Of a stretch of DNA of 9,662 bases, positions 1 to 6,804 are shown one piece after another. The position numbers and the translations under genes were made by a program. The notes below the pieces were generated by a model. The model did no database searches. It was given only the letters and a program-made list of their open reading frames with translations, and was not told the DNA's origin. The stretch is taken from contig JAAZBW010000489.1 in assembly GCA_012513625.1 (NCBI GenBank), positions 1 to 9,662 of the forward strand, in the 5' to 3' direction. Every line of letters begins with the position of its first letter. Position 1 is the first letter of the stretch. Source of the DNA: Actinomycetales bacterium (lineage in GTDB: Bacteria > Actinomycetota > Actinomycetes > Actinomycetales > Actinomycetaceae).

Positions 1-1559
1 AGTGCGCCACCAAGGCCCTCGAGAACGCCGCCCTCGAACTCACCGAGGAGGAGCTCGCCGGTCTCGACGACGACGCCCGGGCCACCCTCGCCGCGAACGC
101 CGCCGCCCGTGGCCGGGAGGGTCACGTCACCACGTTCATCTCCCCCAGCCAACAGCCCATCCTCGCGCGGCTCACCAACCCGGCCGCCCGCCGTCGCGTG
201 CTCGCGGCCTCCCTCTCCCGCGCATGGGGCGATGACGACGCCACGGACACCCGCGAGCTCATCCTCCGCCTCGCCCGCCTCAGGGCCGAGCGGGCGCGCC
301 TCCTCGGGCACGCGGACCACGCCACCGTGGTGGCGGCGCAGGGGACGGCGAAGTCCTCCGCCGCGGTGGCGGAACGCCTCGCCCAGCTCGCCCCCGCCGC
401 CGCCCGGAACGCCGCCCGCGAGGCCGGGGAACTGGCCGAACTCAAGGCGGAGACGGACTCCGGCGCGTTCGAGCCCGCGGACTGGGTGTTCTACGAGGAG
501 CGGCTGCGCTCCCGTTGCTTCGCCATCGACGACGACGTGCTCCGGCCCTACCTCGAGCTCGGATCGGTGGTGGAGGACGGCCTCTTCTTCGCCGCCAACC
601 GCCTCTACGGCCTCGCCTTCGTGGAGCGGCCCGACCTCGCCGGCTACGCGCCGGACGTGCGCGTCTGGGAGGTACAGGAGGAGGACGGCACTGAGCTGGG
701 CCTCTTCCTCGGCGACTTCTACGCGAGGCCCGGCAAGCGCGGCGGCGCGTGGATGCACAACCTCGTGGAGCCGTCCGCGCTGCTCGGCACGAAACCCGTC
801 ATCATGAACAACCTCAACGTCACGAAGCCTGCCGAAGGCGAGCCCACGCTGCTGACGTGGGACGAGACCCGCACCTGCTTCCACGAGTTCGGCCACGCGC
901 TGCACGGCCTCCTCTCGGACGCCCGCTACCCCAGCCTCGAGGGCACGAACGTGCCGCGGGACTTCGTGGAGTTCCCCAGCCAGGTGAACGAGATGTGGAT
1001 GGTCAACCGCGAGGTGCTCGAGAGCTTCGCCCGCCACCACGTGACCGGTGAGGCGCTCCCCGCCGAACTCGTGGGGCGCCTGCAGGAGATGGGCGCGTTC
1101 GGGCAGGGCTTCGCCACCTCCGAATACCTGGCGGCCACCCTGGTAGACCAGGCGTGGCACCGTCTCACGCCGGAGGATGTGCCCACGGACCCGGAGCAGG
1201 TGGCCACCTTTGAGGCCGCCGCGCTCGCCGAGGCCGGGCTGGGCAACCCCCTGGTCCCCCCGCGCTACCGCTCCGCCTACTTCAACCACGCGTTCGGCGG
1301 CGGCTATGACGCCAATTACTACTCGTACATCTGGTCCGAGGTGATGGATGCGGACACGGTGGAGTGGTTCCGCACGGACGCCGCCATGACCCGGGAGGAC
1401 GGCAGCTCCGACGGCGGGCTCAACCGGGATGCCGGCGAGCACTTCCGTCGCACCCTGCTCGGCCGGGGGAACACGCGCGATCCGCTCGAGTCGTATCGGG
1501 AGTTCCGCGGCAGGGACGCCGAGATCGGCCCGCTACTCGTGCGCCGCGGACTCGACTGA
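1..1559 (+). CDS. dcp: Peptidyl-dipeptidase Dcp, M3 family zinc metallopeptidase (5' partial)
   Basis: A cytoplasmic zinc peptidase of the M3A (thimet oligopeptidase/Dcp) family, expected to remove C-terminal dipeptides from oligopeptides during peptide turnover. The left edge cuts the gene: the reading frame is open from base 3 (codon phase 3), giving 518 visible residues; E. coli Dcp has about 680, so roughly 160 N-terminal residues are missing. The zinc motif HEFGH is at 882-896 (visible residues 294-298, catalytic Glu295). The third zinc ligand is Glu323 in VEFPSQ, 29 residues after the first His, which is the family spacing. The substrate-binding GGYDANYYSY segment lies at visible residues 433-442, and GNPLVPPRYRS just before it is typical of Dcp. 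It ends in TGA at 1557-1559. An internal GTG at 198 is not a start, since coding similarity continues upstream of it. It converges on the MFS gene across a repeat-filled gap. I am sure of the family; the choice of Dcp over OpdA rests on remembered sequence resemblance. Confidence 0.93.
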   Translation, partial: CATKALENAALELTEEELAGLDDDARATLAANAAARGREGHVTTFISPSQQPILARLTNPAARRRVLAASLSRAWGDDDATDTRELILRLARLRAERARLLGHADHATVVAAQGTAKSSAAVAERLAQLAPAAARNAAREAGELAELKAETDSGAFEPADWVFYEERLRSRCFAIDDDVLRPYLELGSVVEDGLFFAANRLYGLAFVERPDLAGYAPDVRVWEVQEEDGTELGLFLGDFYARPGKRGGAWMHNLVEPSALLGTKPVIMNNLNVTKPAEGEPTLLTWDETRTCFHEFGHALHGLLSDARYPSLEGTNVPRDFVEFPSQVNEMWMVNREVLESFARHHVTGEALPAELVGRLQEMGAFGQGFATSEYLAATLVDQAWHRLTPEDVPTDPEQVATFEAAALAEAGLGNPLVPPRYRSAYFNHAFGGGYDANYYSYIWSEVMDADTVEWFRTDAAMTREDGSSDGGLNRDAGEHFRRTLLGRGNTRDPLESYREFRGRDAEIGPLLVRRGLD

Positions 1560-1614
1560 TCGCCCCCACCCACGTCGACTGTGTGCCCTAGGGCAGCGCC
1601 TGACCCACCCGGCC

Positions 1615-1642
1615 CGACGACGGAACTCGCCCTACGTCGTCG
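1615..1642. terminator. Hairpin of repeat copy 1, possible bidirectional terminator
   Basis: A perfect 8-bp inverted repeat, cgacgacg (1615-1622) and cgtcgtcg (1635-1642), closes a 12-nt loop, 56 bases past the dcp stop codon. There is no T-run on either strand, but many high-GC actinobacterial terminators lack one. Its place between convergent genes suggests transcript ending for dcp and possibly for the opposing efflux operon. The terminator role is inferred from structure and position. Confidence 0.5.
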
Positions 1643-1693
1643 CCCCACCCACGTCGACTGTGTGCCGTAGGGCAGCGCTCGACCCACCCGGCC

Positions 1694-1721
1694 CGACGAC
1701 GGAACTCCCCCTACGTCGTCG
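1694..1721. terminator. Hairpin of repeat copy 2, possible bidirectional terminator
   Basis: The same 8-bp stem as in copy 1 (1694-1701 with 1714-1721) is kept exactly. The only loop change against copy 1 is at 1708 (C in place of G). Keeping both stem arms while other positions differ fits a structural role, although the two copies are too similar for this to be strong evidence. It lies 50 bases past the MFS stop on the minus strand. Confidence 0.5.
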
Positions 1722-1739
1722 CCCCAGCCTTCCCCTGGG

Positions 1740-1756
1740 CGGGCGGTGCGTGCCCG
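1740..1756 (-). terminator. Small GC hairpin after the MFS stop codon
   Basis: The arms cgggc (1740-1744) and gcccg (1752-1756) pair with a 7-nt loop. On the minus strand this starts 15 bases past the MFS stop codon. There is no T-run and the stem is only 5 bp, which is common by chance at this GC content. It could help end the efflux operon transcript together with the repeat hairpins. Confidence 0.25.
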
Positions 1757-1770
1757 GCGTCGCCCGGCAG

Positions 1771-2958
1771 TTACGTGGGGTTCCGCTGCGGCGAGACAGG
1801 CCGTGCGGTCGTGCCGGCCACACCGGCCACGAGTAGCAGGGCGATGGCGGTGGCCACGCTGCCCGGCCACGCCCCGATGTCCCAGGCAAAACCGAGGATG
1901 ATGCCGCCGACGGACGAACCGAGGTAGTAGGAGAGCGTGTAGAGGGCCGAGGACTGGGAGGGCGCGGGCGAGAACCGTGCGGCGGCCGCGTTCGCTATCG
2001 AGTGCAACGTGAAGAAGCCGGCAGAGAGGACGAGGAGGCCGAGGACCACGGCCACGAGGCTCTCGAGCACGGTGATCATCACACCGACGATGGCCGCGAG
2101 CGCGGCCGGCAACATCACGCGCGCCACGGAGAATCGTTGCACCCAGCGGCCCGCCACGGCAGAGGTCAGTGTCCCGGAGAGGTAGGTGAGGAAGAGGAGC
2201 CCGGTGAAGCCGGGACCGAGCCAGAACGGCGCGCCCGCCACCCGGTAGGTGGTCACATTGAAGATCCCCACGAAGGCGGCCATCGCGAACCCTCCCACCA
2301 CGAACATGCGGAGGCGGAACGTGCGGTTCGGGTCTGGATGCGTGGTTTGCCTCCGGGACAGGCGGCGGCCCGGGGTCTGCGCGGTGGGGAGCAGCACGTG
2401 GGCGAGCACGCCGGTGGCGAGCGCAAGGAGGGTGGAGGCCATGATCGCGCCCCGCCAGTCGAGGAGTTCGGTGAAGGCGCCGGCTGAGAGCCGCCCGAGT
2501 ACGCCGCCCAGCGTGGTTCCCGAGATGTAGAGACCGCCCATGCGCCCGAACGCCCAGGGGGAAGCCTCGTCCACCACCCATGCCATGGCGGAGACCATGA
2601 TGAACGCGAGGCCGATCCCCATCACGCCACGGGCGGCCAGGAGGAGGTCCCACCGGGGCGCCACCGCCGAGGCGATGCCGGCGGCGGCGGCGATCGCGAG
2701 GCCGAGCTGCATGGACCGGGAGCGGCCGATGCGGGAGGCGAGCTGTCCGAGCGGGATCACGGCGAGCGCGATCCCGAGCGTGGTGGCGGAGAGCAGTAGC
2801 GCGGACTCGGTGGCGTTCCGTCCGAAGTCCGTGCCGATGATCACCAGCAGGGGCTGCACGGTGTACATCAGCCCGAATGTGGAGATCCCGATCAGGAACA
2901 GGCCGGCCAGGCTCCGCCGGTACTGCGGGTGTCCCGGTTCGAGGTTGAGCCCCGGCAT
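1771..2958 (-). CDS. MFS transporter, YnfM-like
   Basis: A 395-residue inner-membrane secondary transporter of the major facilitator superfamily, close in style to E. coli YnfM and related putative efflux proteins; the substrate is unknown. The protein is almost wholly hydrophobic, with about 12 predicted membrane segments. The N-terminal segment around residues 17-41 carries the YnfM-type MYTVQPLL stretch. MFS motif A (GQLASRIGRSRSM, residues 71-83) sits in the loop between segments 2 and 3. A charged cytoplasmic linker, residues 192-215, separates the two six-helix halves. The ATG at 2956-2958 is three bases past the TAG of the upstream ABC gene and has no clear Shine-Dalgarno, so its translation is probably coupled to that gene. 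The gene ends in TAA at 1771-1773. As the last gene of the efflux operon it may export the same class of compound as the ABC pair, but this is inferred from context only. Confidence 0.9.
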   Translation of the reverse strand: MPGLNLEPGHPQYRRSLAGLFLIGISTFGLMYTVQPLLVIIGTDFGRNATESALLLSATTLGIALAVIPLGQLASRIGRSRSMQLGLAIAAAAGIASAVAPRWDLLLAARGVMGIGLAFIMVSAMAWVVDEASPWAFGRMGGLYISGTTLGGVLGRLSAGAFTELLDWRGAIMASTLLALATGVLAHVLLPTAQTPGRRLSRRQTTHPDPNRTFRLRMFVVGGFAMAAFVGIFNVTTYRVAGAPFWLGPGFTGLLFLTYLSGTLTSAVAGRWVQRFSVARVMLPAALAAIVGVMITVLESLVAVVLGLLVLSAGFFTLHSIANAAAARFSPAPSQSSALYTLSYYLGSSVGGIILGFAWDIGAWPGSVATAIALLLVAGVAGTTARPVSPQRNPT

Positions 2959-2961
2959 GGA

Positions 2962-4938
2962 CTAACGGAACTGGTCCGGCGCCTCGAACTGCGCCTGGTA
3001 CAGGTCAGCGTAGGCCCCGCCCCGGTCGAGTAGCTCGTGGTGGGAGCCCTGCTCCACCACGTCCCCGTTTTCCATCACCACGATGAGGTCGGCATCCCGG
3101 ATGGTGGAGAGCCGGTGGGCGATGATGAACGCCGTGCGGCCCTTCCGCAGCTCCGCCATCGCCTGCTGCACCAGCACCTCGGTGCGGGTGTCAACGGAGG
3201 AGGTGGCCTCGTCCAGCACCAGGATCTGGGGGTCTGCGAGGAATGCGCGCGCAATCGTGAGCAGCTGCTTCTCGCCGGCCGAGAGGGACTCGTCGGTGAC
3301 CATGGTCTCGTAGCCATCCGGCAGGGTGCGCACGTGGTGATCGAGGTTGGTGGCGCGCGCGGCGCCCTCGATCTGTTCCTGCGTGGCATCCGGGCGTGCG
3401 AACGCGATGTTGGCGGCGATCGTGTTCTCGATCAGCCATGTGTCCTGGAGGACCATGCCCATGCGGGAACGCAGCTCGTCCCGCGGAACGGTGGACGTGT
3501 CCACGCCGTCCACGAGGATGCGGCCGGAGCCCACCTCGTTGAACCGCATGAGTAGGTTCACGAGCGTGGTCTTGCCGGCCCCCGTGTGGCCCACGATCGC
3601 CACCGTCTGTCCGGGAGCGGCATGGAGCGAGAGGTTGCTGATCACCGGGATTCCCGGAATGTAGGAGAAGTTGACGTTCTCGAAGCGCACATCCCCCACC
3701 TCGGCGGGCAGCTCCCCCGTCTCCACGTCCGGGCTCTCCTCCTCGGCGTCCAGGAGCTCGAACACCCGCTCGGCGGAGGCGCCGCCGGACTGGACAAGGT
3801 TCGCCATGGACGCGAGCTGTGTGAGCGGCTGGTTGAACTGCCGGGAGTACTGGATGAACGCCTGCACGCTGCCGAGTGAGATCTGCCCGGAGAGGATCCG
3901 GAGACCGCCCACCACGGCGATCGCCACGTAGGAGAGGTTCGAGAGCACCATCATCGAGGGCATCATGAGGCCCGAGAGGAACTGGGCGCGGAAGGAGGAG
4001 TCGTACAGCTCCTCGTTCTCCTCCGCGAACTGCTCGCCGAACTGCTGCTGCGCCCCGAAGGCGGTCACCACCTCGTGGCCTGTGAACGTCTCCTCCACGA
4101 TCCCGGTCACGGCTCCCGTGGACTTCCACTGGCGCACGAACTGGGGTTGGGACCGCTTCATGATGGTGGTGGTGACCAGCAGGCCGAGCGGCACGATCAC
4201 GAGCGCAATGATCGAGAGCGTGGGCGAGATCCACAGCATCATCGCGAGCACGCCCACCACGGTGAGAACCGAGGTGACCACCTGGGAGAGGGTCTGTTGG
4301 AGGACCTGGGTCACGTTGTCAATGTCGTTCGTGAGGCGGGAGAGCGTGTCTCCGCGCGAGCCGCCCTCGAGCACGCCCAGGGGCACCCTGTCGATCTTCG
4401 CCTGCACCGTCCTGCGCAGCTCGAAGCCCACCCGCTGGATCACCCGCGTGAGGATGCGCGCCGCGATGAGGTTGGCAAGTGCGGCGAGGAAGAAGATGCC
4501 GAGCACGATGAGCGCGGTCTGGCCGAGCGCGGTGAAGTCCACGCCCTGGCCGGGCGTGAAGTTGACGCTCGCGAGCATGTCCGCCACATCGTTCTGGCCC
4601 GCCGCCCGCATCGCCTCGATGGCCTCCTCCCGGGTGGTCCCGGGCGGCAGGTTTTCACCCACGAGACGCCCGGCCACGCCCTGGAAGATGATGTCCGTGG
4701 CATTGCCGAGCAACTTGGGCCCGAGCACGCTGAAGAGGACGCCGAGAGCCGAGAGCACCACCACCACCACGATCGCGAGCCGCTGGGCGCGCAACTGGCC
4801 GAGCAGGCGCTTGACGGTGGCGCGCAGGTCCTTGACCCTCGCTGTGGGATCGACTCCCCCGCCCGGTCCGTGCCCTCCGCCGCCTCCACGGGTTCCGCCG
4901 CCTCCGCGGCTCCCGCCGCCCCTCGGTCCGGCGCTCAT
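2962..4938 (-). CDS. ABC exporter half-transporter, subunit with the canonical Walker B (TM288/BmrD-like)
   Basis: A 658-residue fused membrane/ATPase half-exporter that pairs with the product of the gene just upstream to pump compounds outward. The N-terminus (residues 6-28) is a glycine-rich tail with RGGG repeats. The membrane domain spans about 50-390 with six helices; helix 1 (about 53-75) and helix 2 (about 138-162) are split by a long polar loop, residues 88-135. In the ATPase domain I see Walker A GHTGAGKT (450-457), Q-loop Gln498, signature LSAGE (552-556, off the LSGGQ consensus), Walker B ILVLDE with catalytic Glu577, and H-loop His608. Because ATP sites form between subunits, this protein gives a normal Walker B and His to one site and a degenerate signature to the other. 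The ATG overlaps the upstream stop (ATGA at 4935-4938) behind a strong GGAGGAGG. Relatives are heterodimeric exporters such as T. maritima TM287/288 and LmrCD. Substrate unknown, probably lipophilic drugs or lipids. Confidence 0.94.
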   Translation of the reverse strand: MSAGPRGGGSRGGGGTRGGGGGHGPGGGVDPTARVKDLRATVKRLLGQLRAQRLAIVVVVVLSALGVLFSVLGPKLLGNATDIIFQGVAGRLVGENLPPGTTREEAIEAMRAAGQNDVADMLASVNFTPGQGVDFTALGQTALIVLGIFFLAALANLIAARILTRVIQRVGFELRRTVQAKIDRVPLGVLEGGSRGDTLSRLTNDIDNVTQVLQQTLSQVVTSVLTVVGVLAMMLWISPTLSIIALVIVPLGLLVTTTIMKRSQPQFVRQWKSTGAVTGIVEETFTGHEVVTAFGAQQQFGEQFAEENEELYDSSFRAQFLSGLMMPSMMVLSNLSYVAIAVVGGLRILSGQISLGSVQAFIQYSRQFNQPLTQLASMANLVQSGGASAERVFELLDAEEESPDVETGELPAEVGDVRFENVNFSYIPGIPVISNLSLHAAPGQTVAIVGHTGAGKTTLVNLLMRFNEVGSGRILVDGVDTSTVPRDELRSRMGMVLQDTWLIENTIAANIAFARPDATQEQIEGAARATNLDHHVRTLPDGYETMVTDESLSAGEKQLLTIARAFLADPQILVLDEATSSVDTRTEVLVQQAMAELRKGRTAFIIAHRLSTIRDADLIVVMENGDVVEQGSHHELLDRGGAYADLYQAQFEAPDQFR

Positions 4939-6665
4939 GCTGCCTCCTCCGCGGAGAGTTGGGAGAGAACGATCTCCTGGTAGGTCTCGCAGTTGCCCAT
5001 GAGCTCAGTGTGGGTGCCCCGTCCCACCACCTCGCCGTGGTCGATCACGATGATTTGATCGGCGCGCCGGATGGTGGCCACCCGCTGGGCGATGATGAGC
5101 ACGCTCCGGGAGCCCAGGTAGCCGGGGAGCGCGGCGCGCAGGCGTGCGTCCGTGGCGTAGTCGAGCGCGGAGAACGAGTCGTCAAACACTGTGAGGTCCG
5201 CGCGCCGCACGAGCGCGCGGGCGATCGTGAGCCGCTGGCGCTGGCCGCCGGAGAAGTTCTTGCCTCCCTGCTCCACGGGAGCGTCGAGGCCGTCGTCGAG
5301 GGTCCGCACGAACTCGGCCTGAGCGGCGTCGAGGGCCTCCCACAGCTCCTCGTCCGTGGCGTCCGGCCGGGCGACGCGGAGGTTGGAGGCGATGGTCCCG
5401 GAAAAGAGGAACGCGCGCTGCGGCACCATAGCGAAGCGGGCGCGGAGCTCCTCGAGGTCCGTGGCCGCGAGGTCCACACCGCCGTAGCGGACCGCGCCGG
5501 ACACGGGATCGAGCACACGCGGCAACAGGTTCATGAGCGTCGTCTTGCCGGACCCCGTGGAGCCGATGATGGCGGTGGTGGATCCGGCTGGAACTGTGAA
5601 CGCCACCCTCCGCAGCACATCCGCCTCCGCACCCGGGTAACGTACGGTGACGTCTTCGAACGCAAGGTCGCGCACGCCGTCGGGAAGGTGGACGGGAGCG
5701 GCGGGCGAGGTGATCTTCGGCTCGGTGACCAGCACCTCCCGCACGCGCCTCGAGCTGACCTCCGCGCGGGGGACGATCATGAACATCATCACGGTCATCA
5801 TCACGCTGATGAAGATCTGCATCAGGTAGTTGAGGAAGGCCACGAGCGAGCCCACCATCATGCCGCCAGAATCAATCCGGGCACCGCCGAACCAGATCAC
5901 GCCCACCTGGGCAGCCATCACGATGAACTGGACCAGGGGGAAGAGCAGGGCCATCCACATACCCACGCGGGTGGCCACGTCCCGCAACTGCGTGTTCGCC
6001 TCTCCGAAACGTGCGCGCTCAGAGTCCTGGCGCACGAACGCCCGGATCACGCGCGCGCCGGTCAGCTGCTCGCGCATGACGGTGTTGATGCCGTCGATTC
6101 GGATCTGCTGGGTGGCGAACAGGGGCGCCATCTTCACGAGCGCCAGGGTCATCACGAGGGCGAGGATGGGGATGATCGCCACCAGCAGCCACGAAAGGAC
6201 CGCGTCCTGCCGGATCGCCATGATCACGCCACCCACCATCATGGCGGGCGCCTGGATCATGATCATGAAGGTCATGAGCAGGGTGTTCTGGATCTGCTGC
6301 ACGTCATTCGTGGCACGGGTAATGAGCGAGGGCGGCGTGAACCGCGTGATTTCGAGGCCCCCGAACGTCTGGACGCGCTCCACGAAGTCCCGCCGGAGGT
6401 CTCGTCCCACCCGCATCGACGTGCGGGCACCGAGGAATGCGATGGAGATCGCGCAGGCGGCCTGGATGCCCGTGATGGCGAGCATGACCCCGCCCGTGCC
6501 CCAGATGTAGCCGATGTCTCCGGCCACCACGCCGTAGTCGATGATGTCTGCGTTCAGGGTGGGCAGCGAGAGCGCGGCGGCGGCCTGCACGATCTGGAGG
6601 ACCACCACGAGCAGGATCGCCCCCCAGTACGGCCGCAGGTAGCGCAACGACAGCCGGATCAGCAT
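4935..6665 (-). CDS. ABC exporter half-transporter, subunit with degenerate ATPase residues (TM287/BmrC-like)
   Basis: A 576-residue half-exporter: six-helix membrane domain (about 1-300) plus ATPase domain (about 330-570). I start it at the ATG at 6665 (MLIRLSLRYLRPYWG), where family similarity begins and where AGGAG lies four bases upstream; a longer open frame to 6782 runs over hairpins and lacks family features. ATPase motifs: Walker A GSTGSGKT (368-375), Q-loop Gln416, perfect signature FSGGQ (471-475), Walker B LTVFDD with Asp496 where the catalytic Glu should be, and Gln527 (IIAQR) in place of the switch His. Both changes are characteristic of the weak-site subunit in heterodimeric exporters of the TM287/288 and LmrCD type. 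Its good signature completes the active site of the partner encoded just downstream, while the partner's LSAGE completes this weak site. First gene of a three-gene efflux operon. Substrate not predictable. Confidence 0.94.
   Translation of the reverse strand: MLIRLSLRYLRPYWGAILLVVVLQIVQAAAALSLPTLNADIIDYGVVAGDIGYIWGTGGVMLAITGIQAACAISIAFLGARTSMRVGRDLRRDFVERVQTFGGLEITRFTPPSLITRATNDVQQIQNTLLMTFMIMIQAPAMMVGGVIMAIRQDAVLSWLLVAIIPILALVMTLALVKMAPLFATQQIRIDGINTVMREQLTGARVIRAFVRQDSERARFGEANTQLRDVATRVGMWMALLFPLVQFIVMAAQVGVIWFGGARIDSGGMMVGSLVAFLNYLMQIFISVMMTVMMFMIVPRAEVSSRRVREVLVTEPKITSPAAPVHLPDGVRDLAFEDVTVRYPGAEADVLRRVAFTVPAGSTTAIIGSTGSGKTTLMNLLPRVLDPVSGAVRYGGVDLAATDLEELRARFAMVPQRAFLFSGTIASNLRVARPDATDEELWEALDAAQAEFVRTLDDGLDAPVEQGGKNFSGGQRQRLTIARALVRRADLTVFDDSFSALDYATDARLRAALPGYLGSRSVLIIAQRVATIRRADQIIVIDHGEVVGRGTHTELMGNCETYQEIVLSQLSAEEAA
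4943..4950 (-). promoter_or_regulatory. Ribosome binding site of the second ABC gene, inside the end of the first
   Basis: On the minus strand GGAGGAGG lies four bases before the ATG at 4938, within the last codons of the upstream ABC gene. With the ATGA stop/start overlap it supports both the chosen start and coupled, matched synthesis of the two partner subunits. Confidence 0.75.
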
Positions 6666-6669
6666 GGGT

Positions 6670-6675
6670 CTCCTC
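6670..6675 (-). promoter_or_regulatory. Ribosome binding site deciding the start of the first ABC gene
   Basis: On the minus strand GAGGAG lies four bases upstream of the ATG at 6663-6665. It favours this start over the upstream ATG at 6782, which would add 39 residues of low-complexity sequence not seen in the family. Confidence 0.75.
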
Positions 6676-6726
6676 GTGACACTGCCGCCGTCCGGGGTGG
6701 ATCCTCGGAGTGCGGCGGCGTCCACA

Positions 6727-6732
6727 AGACTA
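6727..6732 (-). promoter_or_regulatory. Possible -10 box of the efflux operon
   Basis: TAGTCT on the minus strand fits the TANNNT pattern common in actinobacterial -10 boxes and would give an untranslated leader of about 55-60 nt ending in the AGGAG ribosome site. I find no convincing -35 box at 16-18 bp, and the 6734-6757 inverted repeat lies where the spacer would be. This is a candidate only; read-through from the co-directional mutarotase gene is the alternative. Confidence 0.25.
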
Positions 6733-6733
6733 A

Positions 6734-6757
6734 CCCCGCGAGCGGCGGTCAGCGGGG
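6734..6757. other. Inverted repeat upstream of the ABC operon (hairpin or operator)
   Basis: ccccgc (6734-6739) pairs with gcgggg (6752-6757) around a 12-nt loop, in the 139-bp gap between the mutarotase stop and the first ABC start. It borders the TAGTCT -10 candidate, so it could be a regulator binding site. Equally it could be part of the terminator after the mutarotase gene. Sequence alone does not separate the two. Confidence 0.4.
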
Positions 6758-6772
6758 ACGAGTCCTGTGGCG

Positions 6773-6790
6773 CGGGCCTCATATGGCCCG
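6773..6790 (-). terminator. Hairpin just after the mutarotase stop, possible terminator
   Basis: A perfect 6-bp inverted repeat, cgggcc (6773-6778) and ggcccg (6785-6790), has a 6-nt AT-rich loop. On the minus strand it begins 14 bases past the mutarotase stop, a typical terminator position. There is no T-run. With the neighbouring inverted repeat at 6734-6757 it may separate mutarotase transcripts from the efflux operon, or thin out read-through. Confidence 0.45.
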
Positions 6791-6804
6791 ACGGCGGAGC
6801 TCGC

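Larger units (their letters stand above)
1561..1726. repeat. Tandem 79-bp intergenic repeat, two copies plus a short third start
   Basis: Two head-to-tail copies with a 79-bp period fill the gap between the convergent dcp and MFS genes: 1564-1640 and 1643-1719 match at 73 of 77 positions, and cgcccca at 1720-1726 begins a third copy. The differences are at 1588/1667, 1600/1679, 1601/1680 and 1629/1708, and copy 1 has one extra C in its leading C-run. Each copy holds a GTCGAC box, a gccctagggc-like box (a perfect 10-bp palindrome at 1585-1594 in copy 1, altered in copy 2), and an 8-bp hairpin at its right end. The period is not a multiple of three, so the unit is not a protein repeat. It may be an interspersed repeat family or a duplicated transcription terminator; I do not recognise it as a named element. 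Confidence 0.9.

Noticed and set aside
198..1559. An internal GTG at 198 as the start of the M3 peptidase
   Set aside because: The frame is open to the left edge and the upstream codons encode peptidase-like sequence (for example the FISPSQQPILARL region), so the gene is simply cut by the window.
1561..1726. A short CRISPR-like array
   Set aside because: Only two long units with no unique spacers between them; the whole 79-bp unit is repeated, so this is a plain tandem duplication.
1752..1768. Direct repeat gcccggc-gtc-gcccggc after the MFS gene
   Set aside because: Only 7 bp in very GC-rich sequence; expected by chance and without any supporting context.
1429..1836. A + strand frame over the tandem repeat, with apparently repeated peptide segments
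   Set aside because: The 79-bp period is not a multiple of three, so the repeat shifts frame from copy to copy, and there is no start with a ribosome site.
1319..2653. A 444-codon minus-strand frame across the MFS gene, the repeats and the end of dcp
   Set aside because: It is an out-of-frame shadow of the MFS gene, has Arg/Pro/Gly-rich composition and runs through the tandem repeat into the opposing gene.
6666..6782. A longer N-terminus for the first ABC subunit (ATG at 6782)
   Set aside because: The extra 39 residues look unlike any exporter N-terminus and lie over hairpins. The ATG at 6665 has a good Shine-Dalgarno and starts where family similarity begins.
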